Positions 33,341 to 46,407 of a stretch of 61,036 bases of DNA are shown here, piece by piece; positions within the stretch are counted from its first letter, which is position 1, and each line of letters begins with the position of its first letter. The notes under the pieces were generated by a model. The model made no database searches. It had not been told where the DNA came from and saw nothing but the letters and a program-made list of their open reading frames with translations. The translations under genes were made by a program, and so were the position numbers. Source of the DNA: Actinomortierella ambigua (lineage: Eukaryota > Mortierellomycota > Mortierellomycetes > Mortierellales > Mortierellaceae). The stretch spans positions 1 through 61,036 of the forward strand of contig JAAAJB010000149.1 in assembly GCA_016098155.1 (NCBI GenBank). The letters run 5' to 3'.

Positions 33341-35724
33341 ATGGTCGCAACAATACTCAGCATTGCTCGCACGTCGGGAGGTCGACGCATTGCCACTCGT
33401 TCCATCCCCGGTGGTTTGCATGGTTTGCATCGCAACAACAGCCTCCGATCCTTTGCTGCAGCAGCAACAGTCCACCCGCCCGTTTCGTCGTCCGCGACAG
33501 CGCCTGAGCGCTATGATGTGGTTATTGTCGGCGGAGGCATTGCAGGAAGCGCGCTTGCCTGTGCTCTCGGTAATGATTCATCCTACATATCCTTTCCCCT
33601 TCTTTCCTTCTGGTTCAACCGGGACCCCCCCCAAACTTTGATGTGTGGAAAGCTTGTTCATTTCCGTGTTACAAAATTGATATAGATTGTTGACGATCAT
33701 ACGTATCCTCCCCTCTGTATATCATCTCCCTCTTTTTATTTATTTATTGATTGTCAAAAGCATCGTCCAAGATTGCCAGCACCCAAAAAATCGCCCTGAT
33801 CGAGGCGTCCGACATGAGCAGCCACATTGACAAGTGGCACCCTGTCCCTCACGAGTACTCGAACCGTGTCTCGTCCCTGGCGCCCCGATCCGTCCATTTC
33901 CTGAAGCGGATCGGTGTCTGGGATGAGCTGGACCCCTCCCGTGTCGGGCCTTGTGAGGCCATGCAGGTCTGGGATGGCGTCAGTGGTTCGCGGATTGTCT
34001 TTGATGCGGCCGATTCGACCAACGCGCTCCATCCCAAGGTCATGTCTTTTTTGCAGGAGCACGTCTTTGGCGGCAGCGGCAGCGGTGCTGCGCATTCGGC
34101 AGATCAACACCAGCGATCCTCTTCCTCCTCCTCTACAGATAACGAACAAGGCGGCAGCAGCAACAGCAACAGCAACAATAAGCCAGTATTGGCATGGATG
34201 ACAGAAAACCTCCATGTGCAGTATGGTCTGCGGAAGCAAATGTTGGCGCATCAGGCGCGTGGTGTCCCATTGGATGTTTTTGACAAGACAAAGGTGCTTG
34301 GTATCAGCACGTCGGCGGCATCTGACTCTGCGACAGGATCCACCACTACCACCGCAGCAGCGACAGCAGATCTCTCCGACTGGCCCGTGATTGAACTGGA
34401 CAACGGCAAATCGATCCAGGCTCGTCTGTTGATCGGTGCCGACGGTGTCAACTCGCCTGTGCGTTCCTTTGCAAAGATCGAGTCGCTCGGTTGGGACTAT
34501 GGCCAGTTTGGACTGGTGGCCACCCTCAAGATCGACCCTTCGACTTGCTCCATGCGTCGCCAAGGCGAGGGCATCGCGTGGCAGCGGTTCTTGCCAACTG
34601 GGCCTATTGCTCTTCTCCCAGTATGTTGTGTCTTCTCTTCTTATTATTATTCTTCTTCAAAAACACGAGAAGGGAGGAGGAGGTGGGCTTTTTTATGTCC
34701 TTTTTTTTTGGGAGCATGCTTACCCTCTTCCTCCGTTCATCATGTTTGTCATGTAACTCTCCCTCAACCCCTTTTCCCCCACCATCACCACCATCTGACG
34801 TATTCTTTTCTTTCCTTTCCTTTTACCCTTTAGCTGAACGATGGTCTGGCAAGTCTGGTCTGGTCCACAACTCCCAAGCTAGCGCAAGAGCTGAAGAAGC
34901 TGCCACCGCAGGCGTTCTGCGCGCTGGTCAATGCCGGCCTCACTGCGACGCCAGCAGAGCTCAACTACCTGTACAAGAACATTGGCACGGATGGACAGCC
35001 GTTGGTGGACTTTGAGAAGGAGATTGAGTGGCGGGCCTCCGTGGCCGAGAAGGAAGCGCAGGCGGTGGATCCGAAGAAGGCCGCAGAGACCCCACGCCCA
35101 CCCAAGGTCGTGGATGTCCAGGCAAATACGCGTGCGCCGTTCCCGCTGCGCTTCCGCAACTCGAATAGCTATGTGGAGGACCGTGTTGCACTTGTCGGGT
35201 AAGTTGTGTGCGTGTGTCTTCAATTGTGGAGTGAAGAGGGGGGGACGGGTGGTGGAAAAGGGTGGAAGAGTTATCTCCGCTTGCCCGTTAATTTTTTTTC
35301 TATCTTATGCAGGTGGTTACACTTTCCCTCCAAAATTGATTGACATTTTTTTTCTCGATTATCCCCAATATATTTATATATTTATAGTGACGCGGCGCAC
35401 ACGGTACACCCGTTGGCCGGCCAAGGTCTGAACCAAGGCCTGGCCGATGTCGAGTGTCTGGCTCGGGTGATTGAACAGAGCCTGCGGTCAGGATCCGACA
35501 TTGGCAATATCCATTCCTTGACCCCGTACTCGAGCGAGCGGTTCTTGCCCAACCTGGCCATGCTGGGTACGGTCGACAAGCTGCAAAAGCTGTACAGCAC
35601 CGACTTTGCGCCGGTTGTCTGGGCGCGGTCTTGGGGTCTGTCCGCCGTCGACCAGCTTGGTCCTCTCAAGACGGAGCTCATGCGGTTCGCCATGGGTGTG
35701 GAGGAGGCTTCTGATCGCCCGTAG
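33341..35724 (+). CDS. COQ6: Ubiquinone biosynthesis monooxygenase COQ6, mitochondrial
   Basis: Four exons (33341-33569, 33761-34620, 34834-35198, 35388-35724) join in phase to 596 residues. COQ6 is an FAD-dependent enzyme that hydroxylates the ring of coenzyme Q precursors at C5 on the matrix side of the inner mitochondrial membrane. Seen in order: an Arg-rich presequence (about 1-45), the dinucleotide-binding YDVVIVGGGIAGSALACAL (split by intron 1), YSNRVSSLAPRSVHFLKRIG, ARLLIGADGVNSPVRSFAKI, WQRFLPTGPIALLP, SLVWST, and the FAD-binding ALVGDAAHTVHPLAGQGLNQ (split by intron 3). It is longer than human COQ6 (468) mainly because of Ser/Asn- and Thr/Ala-rich inserts near residues 180-225 and 270-290. 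AATAAA at 35818 is the likely poly(A) signal. Confidence 0.93.
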
Positions 35725-35817
35725 AGTCAGCTGTGCCCCAACAACTATCCATCCTATCCCATCCCATCCTATCCATCGTCATCATCATCGTCATCATCAT
35801 CATCATCCAACAATATC

Positions 35818-35823
35818 AATAAA
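35818..35823 (+). terminator. AATAAA polyadenylation signal of COQ6
   Basis: A canonical signal 94 bp after the stop codon, following ATC-rich repeats (35775-35810), in the short convergent gap before RPN13. Confidence 0.5.
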
Positions 35824-35949
35824 AAAATTACATAACACTCGTGTAAAATTAGACGATAATGACTATATTATATAATATCGGCACTGAGGAAGAGGGGAGG
35901 GGGGGGAGCAAAGATTATAAAGACTTGAACAGGGAACAATAAAATAACT

Positions 35950-37606
35950 TCATCCTTGCTTCTCTCGTTGGACCTGCTCCTCAATAGCGCGCAGGAGACC
36001 ATCGACGCCATCGCCTGCCGAGGCGCTCAGTCCAAACTGGCGCAGCAAAGGGCCCAACTGTCCAGAGTCGAGGGCGGAGCTGAGGGAGACGAGGGCCTGT
36101 CGGAACTGTGGCGACCGAATGACGGCTTGGAGCTCGGCGGGCGAGCGGGGCGAGTCGTCTGGTAGGTGAGGGTACAGGTTGGCGAGATGTTGCTCGTTTT
36201 GTAACAGTGGCTCCACGGCACCAGGTGTGAGGATGTGGTCCAGTCGCAAGTTGGACCGTTGACGAAGAGCTGATTCTATAATCGGATAGTCCCCAAAAGA
36301 AAAGAAAAGAAAAAAAAAAGGCGCATATGAGATAAAGTGGCAAAAAAGACAAAACTCGGGAGTTTAGAAAGAAAATAAACTTACGTGGCACCTGGATGCC
36401 GGAGAGTAGATTCCGAAGCTGTTCCATTTGCTGAGCTTGCAGAGAACTTGCTCCAGGTTGGGATCCAATAGCCAAAGTTGGAGCGGCAGTTGTGCCTGGT
36501 GTGTGCGTGGGATTAACAGAGGCTTGAGCCGATGCAGCCGGTGCAAAGGGCGTCGAAACCGCGACGTTGGTCGATGTAGCTGGATTATCTGATTGGGTGA
36601 AGAAGACAAAAAATAAAAAAAGTAGAGGTTGGTCAAATGCCATCATGCAGATCCTCTTTCAAAATCGTTGTTTATTATCGGATCAGCTGCTCTTGATGAT
36701 CATTTTGTAGGTGGGTGGGGGGTTTGTGCGATCTGTCATCGCTACAGTCTTGCCATGTCTAGGATCCGAAAAAAAAAGGTGGCCGATCAAATAGCGGGGG
36801 ATGTAGTGTACAGAAGGTATTGTTTTCGATTGACGTTGTCGAAAGGTTGGCCGGCTGAAAGAAGAGAGAGGCAAGGGAGGGAGGAATGGGTAGCAGGTAG
36901 GTGGTGATCGCCGGCCATAGCGGGTGAAAATGATGCTTTACATACCATGGTCATCAGCCTCCTCCATAGTGACATCACCATCGACACCGGTGTCCTCAAG
37001 GCCGTGGTTGATGAGCGAGTTTGCTTCGGCGATGATGATCTGGTCGCGGTCGCTGTTGGCCTCCTGAAGCCAGAAGAAGAGCTTTTGCGAAGATGACCTG
37101 AACTGCAGCATGATCACTCGTCCTGTGGTGCACTGAGGGACAGGGACAACCTCGGCATCGCCAGGGAACAAGATCAAATCCTATCATTGTGAGAAGATGA
37201 ACGTTGCCAACTGAACGGTCAGTCATCCAAAACGAAGCTTTTCCTGTCACCATGCCTTCTTCCTGGGCCGAGTTGCTCTCAAACAGGTCAGTAGTGCTCA
37301 TACATCATCCACAGCGTTGGTGGTCCGGTTCTTCCAATAGAAATGCAAGAGTCCATCATCTTCATATGCCATGTAAACCAGACTAGATAGGAAAAGAAAG
37401 AAAGAAAAAAAAAGGATCAACGGTCAACAGTCAGTTCTTTGGGTAATAAGGGTCGCTCTTTCTCCTTTAAGCGCTCCTGTGCGTTGTATTGGGCGGGCGT
37501 CTCCTTACCCCTTTGTGGGATCGGGGCGCACGGTTTTTGTGTCCCCCTCGCGGAAGCACTGACCGGCCTTGAACTGGAGCAGATTGCGAGGTGCTGTAGA
37601 TGTCAT
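35950..37606 (-). CDS. RPN13: Proteasome ubiquitin receptor RPN13 (ADRM1)
   Basis: Five exons (37606-37509, 37382-37304, 37180-36946, 36588-36385, 36275-35950) join to 313 residues. RPN13 docks on the proteasome base, binds ubiquitin chains, and activates the deubiquitinase UCH37. The Pru domain fills about 10-115: LLQFKAGQCFREGDT, GLVYMAYEDDGLLHFYWKNR, DLILFPGDAEVVPVPQC, GRVIMLQFRSSSQKLFFWLQ. A Thr/Ala/Pro linker follows. The C-terminal DEUBAD domain (about 215-313) reads LRLDHILTPGAVEPLLQN, then HLPDDSPRSPAELQAVIRSP, then GQLGPLLRQFGL. Both domains are present, unlike budding-yeast Rpn13, which has only the Pru domain, so UCH37 coupling is expected. ATG 37606 is the first that leads into the Pru domain. 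Confidence 0.92.
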
Positions 37607-39080
37607 TTGTGATGTGTTTGTCTTGTGAGGTTGCGTGGTGCAATGGGGGAGGGTGCACTTGCACACAAGTATAAGGAGGAGTACGCGTTCGGTCTAGTGG
37701 CTTGTACGACCCTCCATTAGGCAAGGCCATACTTAACACGTCACAGCTGAGCTCAACGGACAAGGGTGGACACCTGCAACTGCTGGGAAGCATGGCATGC
37801 TTGACAACCAGGGGCGGCATCAGGCATGGTGGGGGATGATGGACGTGAGGTGGGTACTGATGACATTCTCAATCAAAGGGAGGCAATGTTCGTCTTTGCA
37901 TGTATGGATGGGTTGCCCAGAGTGCCTCACCTCGCAGTGTCACTCATAATAGAGTATGTAAAAAATAAAAAGGGCAACCGCCTAAAATTAGGGTGGTTTT
38001 TTTTCCTCACGATGTGTGCTCTCTCTGTTCAACCAACGTGCAGCAATTGCTGCATGCTATCGCTCCTCACAGGAAAGAAAGAAAAAAAGAAGGTACTGCT
38101 CTCTCTTCGCTTGCTTTTTTTTTCTCTTGCACACACGCCATCCACGGTATGGGCAAAGCATGGTTGGCAAGAGAGAGATCGATCAGGGCAACAGCAGTTT
38201 TGTGATGATCCCACTCCGCGCGGGTACCGTAGCACGTACATGGAAAAGGAGAGACAGAGGGCGATTTTCTGTTTCGCACAATGCAGAGCGGGGGTGGTCG
38301 TCGTAGCAGTGCGGTAGAGGCAATGGTGGTGGAAAGTGGGTGGGTGGGGTGGGAGGGAGAGAGGGATAGAATGGCTGCTGCTGGCTTTGATTTCTCTTCT
38401 CCACCATCCTTGCTGCTGCTAGTCTTTTACTCGTTGTCCTCCGCCTCCTTCCTTCCTTCCTTCCTTATTTTCCTTCCGTCTGTCAGTCTGTCCTTCTCTT
38501 CCCTTCTTTTTTTCTCCTGGAAGAGGTCAGCAACCCTATAGCGCACGCCGACACCTTGACGCACTGCCATTGCCCTTCGTGACATTCCCTCCTCCTCCTC
38601 TTGTTCTTTTTCTTCTTCTTTTTCTTCTTCTTCCTCCTCCCCTCCCCACCCCTCCCACCTTACAACTCCTGTTGAACAACAGCTGCCCTTCTTCCCCCCC
38701 TCCCCTCCCTTCCCCTTCCCCTCCTCTCCTCTCCTCTCCCCACAATTCACTCTCACACGCATTCATCAAGTGTGCTGTGTGTGTGTTTGTGTTAGTCTTT
38801 GTGTGTTGTGCAGACTCTTGTTTTCTGCATTCAACATTCCATTGACGATCGTCTTCTGTGGTTGCTTCGCTTTCCATTCTGCTTCCTCATCCCTGTGTAT
38901 ATTCTGTACAGCATCCTCGCCTCTCCCTCCAGAGCACCAACTGGTGCTTTGACCCATTCCATCCGTCTTCTCCCTCATCCTTCCGCCCCATCCAGTCATA
39001 CATTTTAGACCATTCCAGTCAGCCATCATTCCTCGACTCGACGATAATCCTCTCCCTCGCCTCCACCTCAATCGCAAACG
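37607..39080. other. Divergent promoter region between RPN13 and the Pumilio gene
   Basis: About 1.5 kb. T/C-rich blocks (38430-38520, 38590-38760) precede the Pumilio start and probably form its promoter and 5' UTR. No gene is supported. Confidence 0.5.
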
Positions 39081-39312
39081 ATGCCCCGCGTTGGTATGGA
39101 GGACCAGTATCTCTCGAGTTCTGCCGCCAATGCCCACAACAATGGCAATCTGCATCAGCCCACCACCATGAATCACCCCCAAGGACAGGTAGAGCTGATA
39201 AAGTGAAAAGAAACAAGACTGATTACCGCTGATGCCCGTTATGAACGTTCACTAACGCCCCTCCCCTCATCTTATCATCTCTTTCTCCCCCTTCTCTCTT
39301 CTCTTTTCTCTT

Positions 39313-39346
<34 letters not shown>

Positions 39347-41985
39347 TCTTTCTCCCTCTGTCTCTCTCTCGCCTGCCGTCCTCTCATCAGCAGCAGATGG
39401 CATCGCTACTGCGAAGCAAGCTGAACGACTACGACTTCTTTCCAGACCATAACCGGCTAGACATATCGAGATCGTCGTCTGCTCCACCAAACCAGGCTCA
39501 GTCACGCTTTGGTCTTGGCCATGGGTTTGACACGCAACCCTCTACTGACCTTGGGTCAGACTCGGACTTCTTCTATGCTACGTCTTCTCGCCATGATCTT
39601 CGTCAGCCGATGGCAACGGCCGCTTCCTCGTCATCCATCTACTCTCCTGGGTTGTCGTGGCAGATGTGGGCCAGTTCCGGTTCATCGAGTGGGCTTGGAG
39701 GCATTCACAGTAGCAGCAGCAACAACCTCAGCAATGGCACTGGCGGTAACAGCACCAGCAATCTTTCAGGAGGTGGAGTCGGCATTATTGGATCCGAGAG
39801 CCTTAAAAGCCCATCGATCGAGGTGTTTAAGCAGCCGGACTCGTCATACTCAGGTATGTTTTTTTTGCCCCCCCCCCTCACTCCTTCCCTCAATGTGTCC
39901 GTGTGTAACAAGCTTTTGCCATGGATACCCAAATCCGTGTATTTTTTTTTAAACCCAACCATCGGATCATACCATGGGGAGAAGAAAAAACAACAAAACA
40001 TTAACTATATTGCTCTCACATCCCGTTTTCTCTTCCTGTTTTGACGGCACTTGGGGGGCGGCGGTGGAAACAGTAGCCGATCTGCCAGACTTTTCACGCT
40101 CGATGGCTGGTTTAGCTGCATCTTCTGTAAAGTCAACAGAAGACAGCCACATGGCAACAACAGCATCTACGTCGTCTGCAACGCTCAACCCCCGCAGTGC
40201 AGATCCAGCCTTCTTGTGGCGTCAGGAGTTGCAATCTCCCGAGATGCCACGCAGTGAAACGCACTCTCCTTTATTGCAGCGTCACGGCCTCGATCATTCA
40301 AGAAGTGCAGCGTCGATGCCCACCTCGCCCTTGTTCACCGCCCTGACGACAGACCACATGAGCCACATCTGGGCGCCAAGCGTCTCGTCACCTGCACAAC
40401 AGGAGTTTCCCCGATCGCCCTCGCCCGCTTTTAACTTGCAGCCGGGAAACCATCTTGGAGGCGGAGGCATTGGAGGAGGAGGAGGAGGCGGTGGAAGTGG
40501 CGGCGGCGGCGGACCAACCAGCGTTTCATCTTCGTCGACTGGAAGCTTGCTTTTCCAAAGCTCCGTCTCTCCAGGGCAGTCCTTGCGTCCGCCACCCAAC
40601 TCGACTCCGTTGCGGCACCAAATCTCGGACCATGATTCAGACGATCCCATCACGGTCGGTGGTGGGCCCGATGACTTGGATGATGGCACTTTGCAACTCA
40701 AGTCGGTGCTCAGCGCTGCACTCGATACGAACGAGGATGAGCGTCTGCCGACCAGCATGAATGTCCGGTCCCCAACTCTACAGTCTCGATTTGCCCCTCC
40801 ACAGCGGTCGTCCTCCACGCCTCCGACCCAGGGTCGCCCCTATCGTCATGTCAAGCATCTAGGCATGGACTATCACCAGGATCCTGGTATGGCTAGCCTT
40901 GATTTCGGCATGTGGAATATGCAGCTAGGCGATAATGTAAGTTGGTTCCCTCCCCCCCCCCTTTTCCCTTCCCTTCTTGTTCTTTCCTTCCCCCCTTTTT
41001 TTTTGTGAACCCCAGACATGGCGAGTAACTGGTGACATCCATTTTTATTATTTTAACTCACCCTATCTCCTTCGCTCTCATTTGCTTGTTTTTTATTTAT
41101 AGGATGGCGACTTTGCTTTGCAGCAGGCACAGCTCATGCGTCAACAATATCACTTGAACCAGCAGCAACTCAAGCTTCAACATCTCCAACTCCAGCAGCA
41201 CGCGGCTGCAGCATCACCAGGACCGCGCACACCTTCAGCCATGTCTCCCTTCATGGATGATCGCGATCTGAATAACGACCCCCGAATGTTCAGCCCGTCT
41301 CTGAACCAGGATTTCCCCAACATGCATGGGTATCCTGGCTTTGCGTTGAATCACATGACACCTGTACAGAAAGGTATGTTAACTGGGCCGTGGAATCATT
41401 AAAAAAAAACCAAGAGGGGAAGGTATGGAGTAGATTGGATGACCAGGTTTTAACACACTATCACTTTCATCTTTTAACATAGACTTTCAAGCTATGCATG
41501 AAGGACACAACGAGGCAACGCTTGGATTCAGAGCCAACGATCTCGCGTATGACCCCCATCGCATGTCCGGTCATGCTATGAACATGAACATGTCGCTCGA
41601 GTATCGCAAGGCGGCACTCTTCCAGCTCCAGCAGCAACAGCAGGCAGCCTTCAGCCCGGGCGGTAGCAGTGGCAGCAGTGGACCCATGGGTATGGGAATG
41701 AGTATGAGTGGTGGTGGTGTTGGTGTTGGTGTTGGTAGTGGTGCCAACATGCACCCATCCGAGTACATGGGAGGAGGTATGCACCGTGTTGGCTCCGCAA
41801 GCAATCTGCAGGCAGCAGCGGCCGTGCGTGCGGCCAGCTCGGCGAATGCTGTGACGGAGAAGCAACTGCGACTACAGGCACAGCAACTGATGCTTCAGCA
41901 GCAGCAACTCTTGTTGGCTCGTGATCAGCTCATGCGCCAGCAGCAGCAGCAGCAGCAACAACAACAACAACATCAACATCAACAT

Positions 41986-42023
<38 letters not shown>

Positions 42024-43799
42024 GCAGCAGCAACAGCAGCAGCAACCACAACAGCAGCCATCTACCTCCCAGCAGCAACAGCAATCGTCATCACACTCGC
42101 CTCAGCAGCAGCAGCAGCAGCAGCAACAACAACAACAGCAGCAGCCTTCACCTCAGATGCCCCACGCCAAGCATCTACACAAAGGCGTGCATCGACCCAG
42201 GCCTCACCATTCGTCACCGGTCATGTCGGGCAAGAACCAGCATGGTCATGCTAGTGGTGGGTTGTCTACGACATCCGTAGCGGCGGCATCTTCTGGCTCA
42301 GGATCCAATGCCAAGGGATCGTCCGACAGCTTTGCAGGCTCGAGCCCGCCGCATTGCAAGAGCGGCGATGCCGATGGCAAGGCTGGCAGTGGCGGCAATG
42401 GCAGCGGCAACGGCAATCATAGCGCCAGCGGTGCTGGTGCGGATGGTCTTTCCAGCGAAGGTGGTCATGGTGCTCGCAGTGTCCTATTGGAGGAATTTCG
42501 GAATAACAAGAACAAGAAGTTTGAGCTCAAGGTATAATTTTTTTTTTTTGCTGTGGACTGGGGGGGGGGTGATCGCAAACATCTAGATCGGTATGATTTT
42601 TTGTTTTGTACTCATTCCGAGTTCAATTCTCTTCTCATTCTTTTTATCTCTCGTAATAGGACATTGTTGGAAGTGTTGTAGAGTTTAGCGGCGATCAACA
42701 CGGATCGCGATTCATCCAGCAAAAGCTAGAGCAGGCGACAGACGAGGAGAAGGAGCTCGTGTTCAAGGAGATCCTGCCGCATGCGTTGCAGCTGATGACC
42801 GACGTGTTTGGCAACTATGTGATCCAAAAGCTGTTTGAGCACGGCGCCACCGAGCACAAGGCCGAGCTGGGCCATCAGATGGAAGGGCACGTGTTGTCAC
42901 TGGCACTGCAGATGTATGGATGCCGAGTGGTGCAACGCGGGCTTGAGTATGTCCAGGAGGAGCAACAGGCGGTCCTGGTGAAGGAGTTGGACGGCAGCGT
43001 GCTCAAATGCGTCAAGGACCAGAACGGCAACCATGTGATCCAAAAGGCGATCGAGTGTGTCCCCGCAAAGCACATCCAGTTCATCATCAGCGCCTTCAAC
43101 GGCCAGGTCTACTCGCTGGCCACGCACCCCTATGGCTGTCGTGTGATCCAGCGCATGTTTGAGTACTGTGCCGAGACCAAGACGCCGCTGATGGACGAGC
43201 TGAGCCGGTATGTCCATATCCTGGTCCAGGACCAGTACGGCAACTATGTGATCCAGCATATCCTGGAGCGAGGCAAGCCGGCGGACAAGACGTTGATCAT
43301 TAGCAAGATCTTTGGCCAGGTGATGCAGCTGAGCAAGCACAAGTTTGCCAGCAATGTCGTCGAAAAGTGTGTCGCCTATGGGTCGCCTCTAGAGCGCCAA
43401 CAGCTGATCAGCGAGGTCATTACGAATCGCCACGATGGCACGGCACCGTTGGTGCTGATGATGAAGGACCAGTATGCCAACTATGTCGTCCAGAAGATGC
43501 TCGATGTCGTCGATGGCGACCAGCGCGATGCTCTCGTCACCCGGATCAAGCCCCATTTGCAGTCGCTCAAGAAGTATACCTATGGCAAGCACCTCATCTC
43601 CAAGGTCGAGAAGCTTGTGGCCTTGCAGCAGCAGCAGTCGGCGGCGGCAGCAGCAGTCAATGCCGAGGGTGTTGTTGTTGCGAATGCCGGTGGCAAGTCG
43701 CCTGTGCCGCCGCCAGCTGCGGCTGTCATCGCTTCGTCCAGCCAACCAGCCTCGCCAGTGGTTTCCAACAAGTCGGCTGCTCCTTCCAACAAGGACTAG
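39081..43799 (+). CDS. Pumilio/PUF-family RNA-binding protein
   Basis: Six exons (39081-39188, 39391-39853, 40077-40936, 41103-41373, 41483-42531, 42660-43799) join in phase to 1296 residues. PUF proteins bind 3' UTRs in the cytoplasm and repress or destabilise mRNAs. The first 917 residues are low-complexity (Ser, Gly, Gln) with a poly-Gln region (about 700-790). The whole PUF domain is in the last exon (about 918-1250). It shows eight repeats with base-contact triplets SR-Q, NY-Q, CR-Q, NH-Q, CR-Q, NY-Q, SN-E and NY-Q (seen in [57 protein letters not shown]). That is the same code as human PUM1, so the expected target is UGUANAUA. The C-terminal tail is Ala/Pro/Ser-rich. Exons 2-5 have no domain to confirm them beyond phase. 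Confidence 0.9.
41935..42145 (+). repeat. CAG/CAA repeats coding poly-Gln in the Pumilio gene
   Basis: Two Gln blocks separated by a short Ser/Pro spacer, coded by mixed CAG and CAA with some CAT (His). Confidence 0.9.
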
Positions 43800-44628
43800 A
43801 CAGAGGCTGTCTTACGCCTTTTCTGGGTGAAGATGTTGGTGCGACCGTTTTATCTGCTGGGTTGTGATTTTTTTCTTTAATTGTTTATATTGTGTTTATT
43901 CCCCCCCCCCCTTTTTTTTTTCTTTTGCTTATTTCCCTAGACTTTTCTGTTCATTTGGTTGATCTTCGTGTTGGCCGCCACAAAAAAAAAGAAGCAACCC
44001 AGTCCGATGGGGGAGGGGGAGAGTTGCCAAGTTCTTTCCTACTTTTTTTTTCCTTGACAAAAGGGAGAAAGGGAAAAAAAATGCATGGACTTTCTGACTC
44101 TTCAACTCCCCACCTTCTCACTTCATATCGGGTTTGCTCTGCTTGCTTTCTTTTTTTTTTCTTTTGTACATTCCTTTTTTGTCATTTTTCTTGTTCATAG
44201 TAGCTTTTTTTCGTGTTTACTCTTTCTTTCTTTTTTTTTGCTTTGCACATGGCCCCTTTTTTTGTCTTTTTTTCCAGTTTTGCTCTGTGGTGTTTTGGCA
44301 AACCGACCCTTGGTGATACATTCGCCCCAAAGCTTCACTATTTTTTTTCTGAAAGGAGGGGGGCCCTTCCTTTGTGCTTAGAAAAGAGGAAACCGGATAG
44401 GGGGAGTTTCTCGTGTACATAGCGTGTTGAAGGTGGTGGTTGTACATAAAGTTGTTTTCAATCTACAAAAAAGTTTTATTTGGAAAGAAGTTGCTGAGGG
44501 GAGACGAGTAAACAGAAAAGAAAAGGAAGAAAGAAAAAAGAAGGATGAAGAAGAAAGAAAAAAAGAAAGGTGAAGAAGAAAGAAAGTATGAATGAAAGAA
44601 CAACGACACTGGTCGCAACCCAGGGGGG
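43800..44628. other. Convergent 3' region of the Pumilio and C2H2 genes
   Basis: About 830 bp, very rich in T/C on the plus strand and A/G toward the C2H2 gene, as expected for facing 3' UTRs. No gene is seen. Confidence 0.5.
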
Positions 44629-46407
44629 TTACAAGTTCTTTTCTGGGCCATCGATGTCGGGCACCTCCGAGGGCTTTGGCGACGGCGACGAATCGGTCGT
44701 GGCTGGCTCCGGAGATAGCAGGTCTTCCATGCCAGAAGGAAGACGATGTGGAGGAGAGAAGGGAGGGGGCTGAAGGGCGGACTGGGTAGGTTGCAGTGCT
44801 GGCGATGAAGCGATGGCCTCGGCCTCGTCTGAGGCAGACGATGGAGGCACTTCTACGGATGCTGATGCGGAAGCCGTATCTGCACCCGCTTCAGACAGTG
44901 ATGGCTCTAAGGGCAATTGCGCTAGAGTTGGAGGGGAGGAACTGGACGCAGAGGCATTCGGGTGCGACGCGGAGGAAGCCGCCTCATCTGCGGCAGGGAG
45001 ATCGGATGCGCTCTTCTTCTTTGAAGCCTTTGCAGGTCGAGAAGTGGAAGCCTTGGGGGGTTTACGAGACGGGACAAAGTTTTCCTTGGCTTTGCGAATC
45101 TCGTCCGAGGTGTGGTCCTTGGCAAGGTGACGCTGGAGAGTGGCCGAGTGCGGGAACTTTTTGCCACAGTCTGGCACCCTGCACTCCCATCGACAGACAC
45201 CCTTGTGGTCGCCATCGATATGGTCATTCAGCCGACCTTCGTAGACGTACTTCATCGTGCACCCATCATAGGAACAAGCGAAAAAACTCTTGGGAGGAGG
45301 GAAGGTGTTGTCTGTGGAGGAGGATGGTGATGACGACGATGAGGGGCCCGGTGCCCCCGAAGCTTCTGCGGGATCCTGCTGGAACCTCCGCGACCGTGAA
45401 GGGATCATGCTTGGCTCTTTGCGGCGACGCGATACGGATGGCACTTGGTGGTACAGGCTCATGTGCTCGTTGTAGCGGCGCACCTCATAAAACTCGTACG
45501 CGACCCAGCGCTTCCCGATGAGCGCCCTCGGAGACTCGTCTCCACCATCGGCCTTTCTCTTGCCTTTGTTGTCTGGGGGCCTGAAGGTCTCACCAGCTGC
45601 AGCGGCAGCCTCGGAGGCAGCGGCACAAGTCTCACAGATAAAGGCACGGAGCTTGCAGTGGACCTTGGCGTGACGTTCTAGGTGGCTCCACGCTTCGAAC
45701 GCGTTTGCCTGATCGCACTTTCGCCAGTGGCATGGGAACCCACCATCACGGCCACGACCCTTTTGAGATTTGGGCGACTTGGCGGTGATGCCATTATGAG
45801 CCTCCATGATGTGTTCGAGGAGATCCTCCTTCGTGGCAGAAATGTGGTTACAATCTCCCCACTGGCACAAGGGAACAAAGCTGGAGAGCAAAAAGGGAAA
45901 GTATGATTAGATTTTTTCTCCTCCCCCCTTCTCGCGTCGCCTTCGTTTGACAATGTAGCCCTAAAAGCACAATAAATTGCCATTTTACCTGTTGCTCCCG
46001 GACGGTGCAGATGGACCAGGTTGGTTGTTAAGCGACACCGCTTCTACAGGAATAGCAGAGCCTTCGTTACTGTTGTCGGGAGGGGTTGTTTCAGGGACGG
46101 GTGGAATGCCCATGGTCACATCATCCGAGGGATGGATGATATTCTCGTCGCCTTCCTGATGTGGGTCAGAAGTGTCAGATCGCAACTTCTTTTGGGGGCG
46201 GAGGACCGTAAGCGAAGGCGAGGGCGGCAGCGATCTCTGCGCCTGGGTGCTGCTGGACGCTGTGTTGTCGTCGTTCGAGTTTGTGTCTTCATCACTGCTG
46301 CAGCGGCGTCGCTTGCTAGCGGTTTGCGGGGCATTGGAATGCGGGCCATTAGAGCCTGACCCATTGTTGTTGGCGTTGTCGGGAGGAGGGGGCATTGGAG
46401 GTGTCAT
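44629..46407 (-). CDS. C2H2 zinc-finger protein, probable transcription factor
   Basis: Two exons (46407-45989 and 45880-44629) join in phase 2 to 556 residues. The start is the ATG at 46407. The upstream in-frame TTG is not favoured. The first 140 residues are Pro/Asn/Ser-rich and acidic, with a possible nuclear signal (ASKRRRC). The zinc fingers lie in exon 2: CQWGDC...HIMEAH, CHWRKC...HAKVH, CSYDGC...HIDGDH and CRVPDC...HLAKDH. These have the C-x4-C spacing of Gli/Zic/Ace2-like fungal fingers, with a CETC pair between the second and third. A basic Lys/Ser linker and an acidic Ser/Pro C-terminus follow. DNA binding in the nucleus is expected. The fingers are irregularly spaced, so RNA or protein binding is not excluded. 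I do not recognise an orthologue. Confidence 0.82.
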
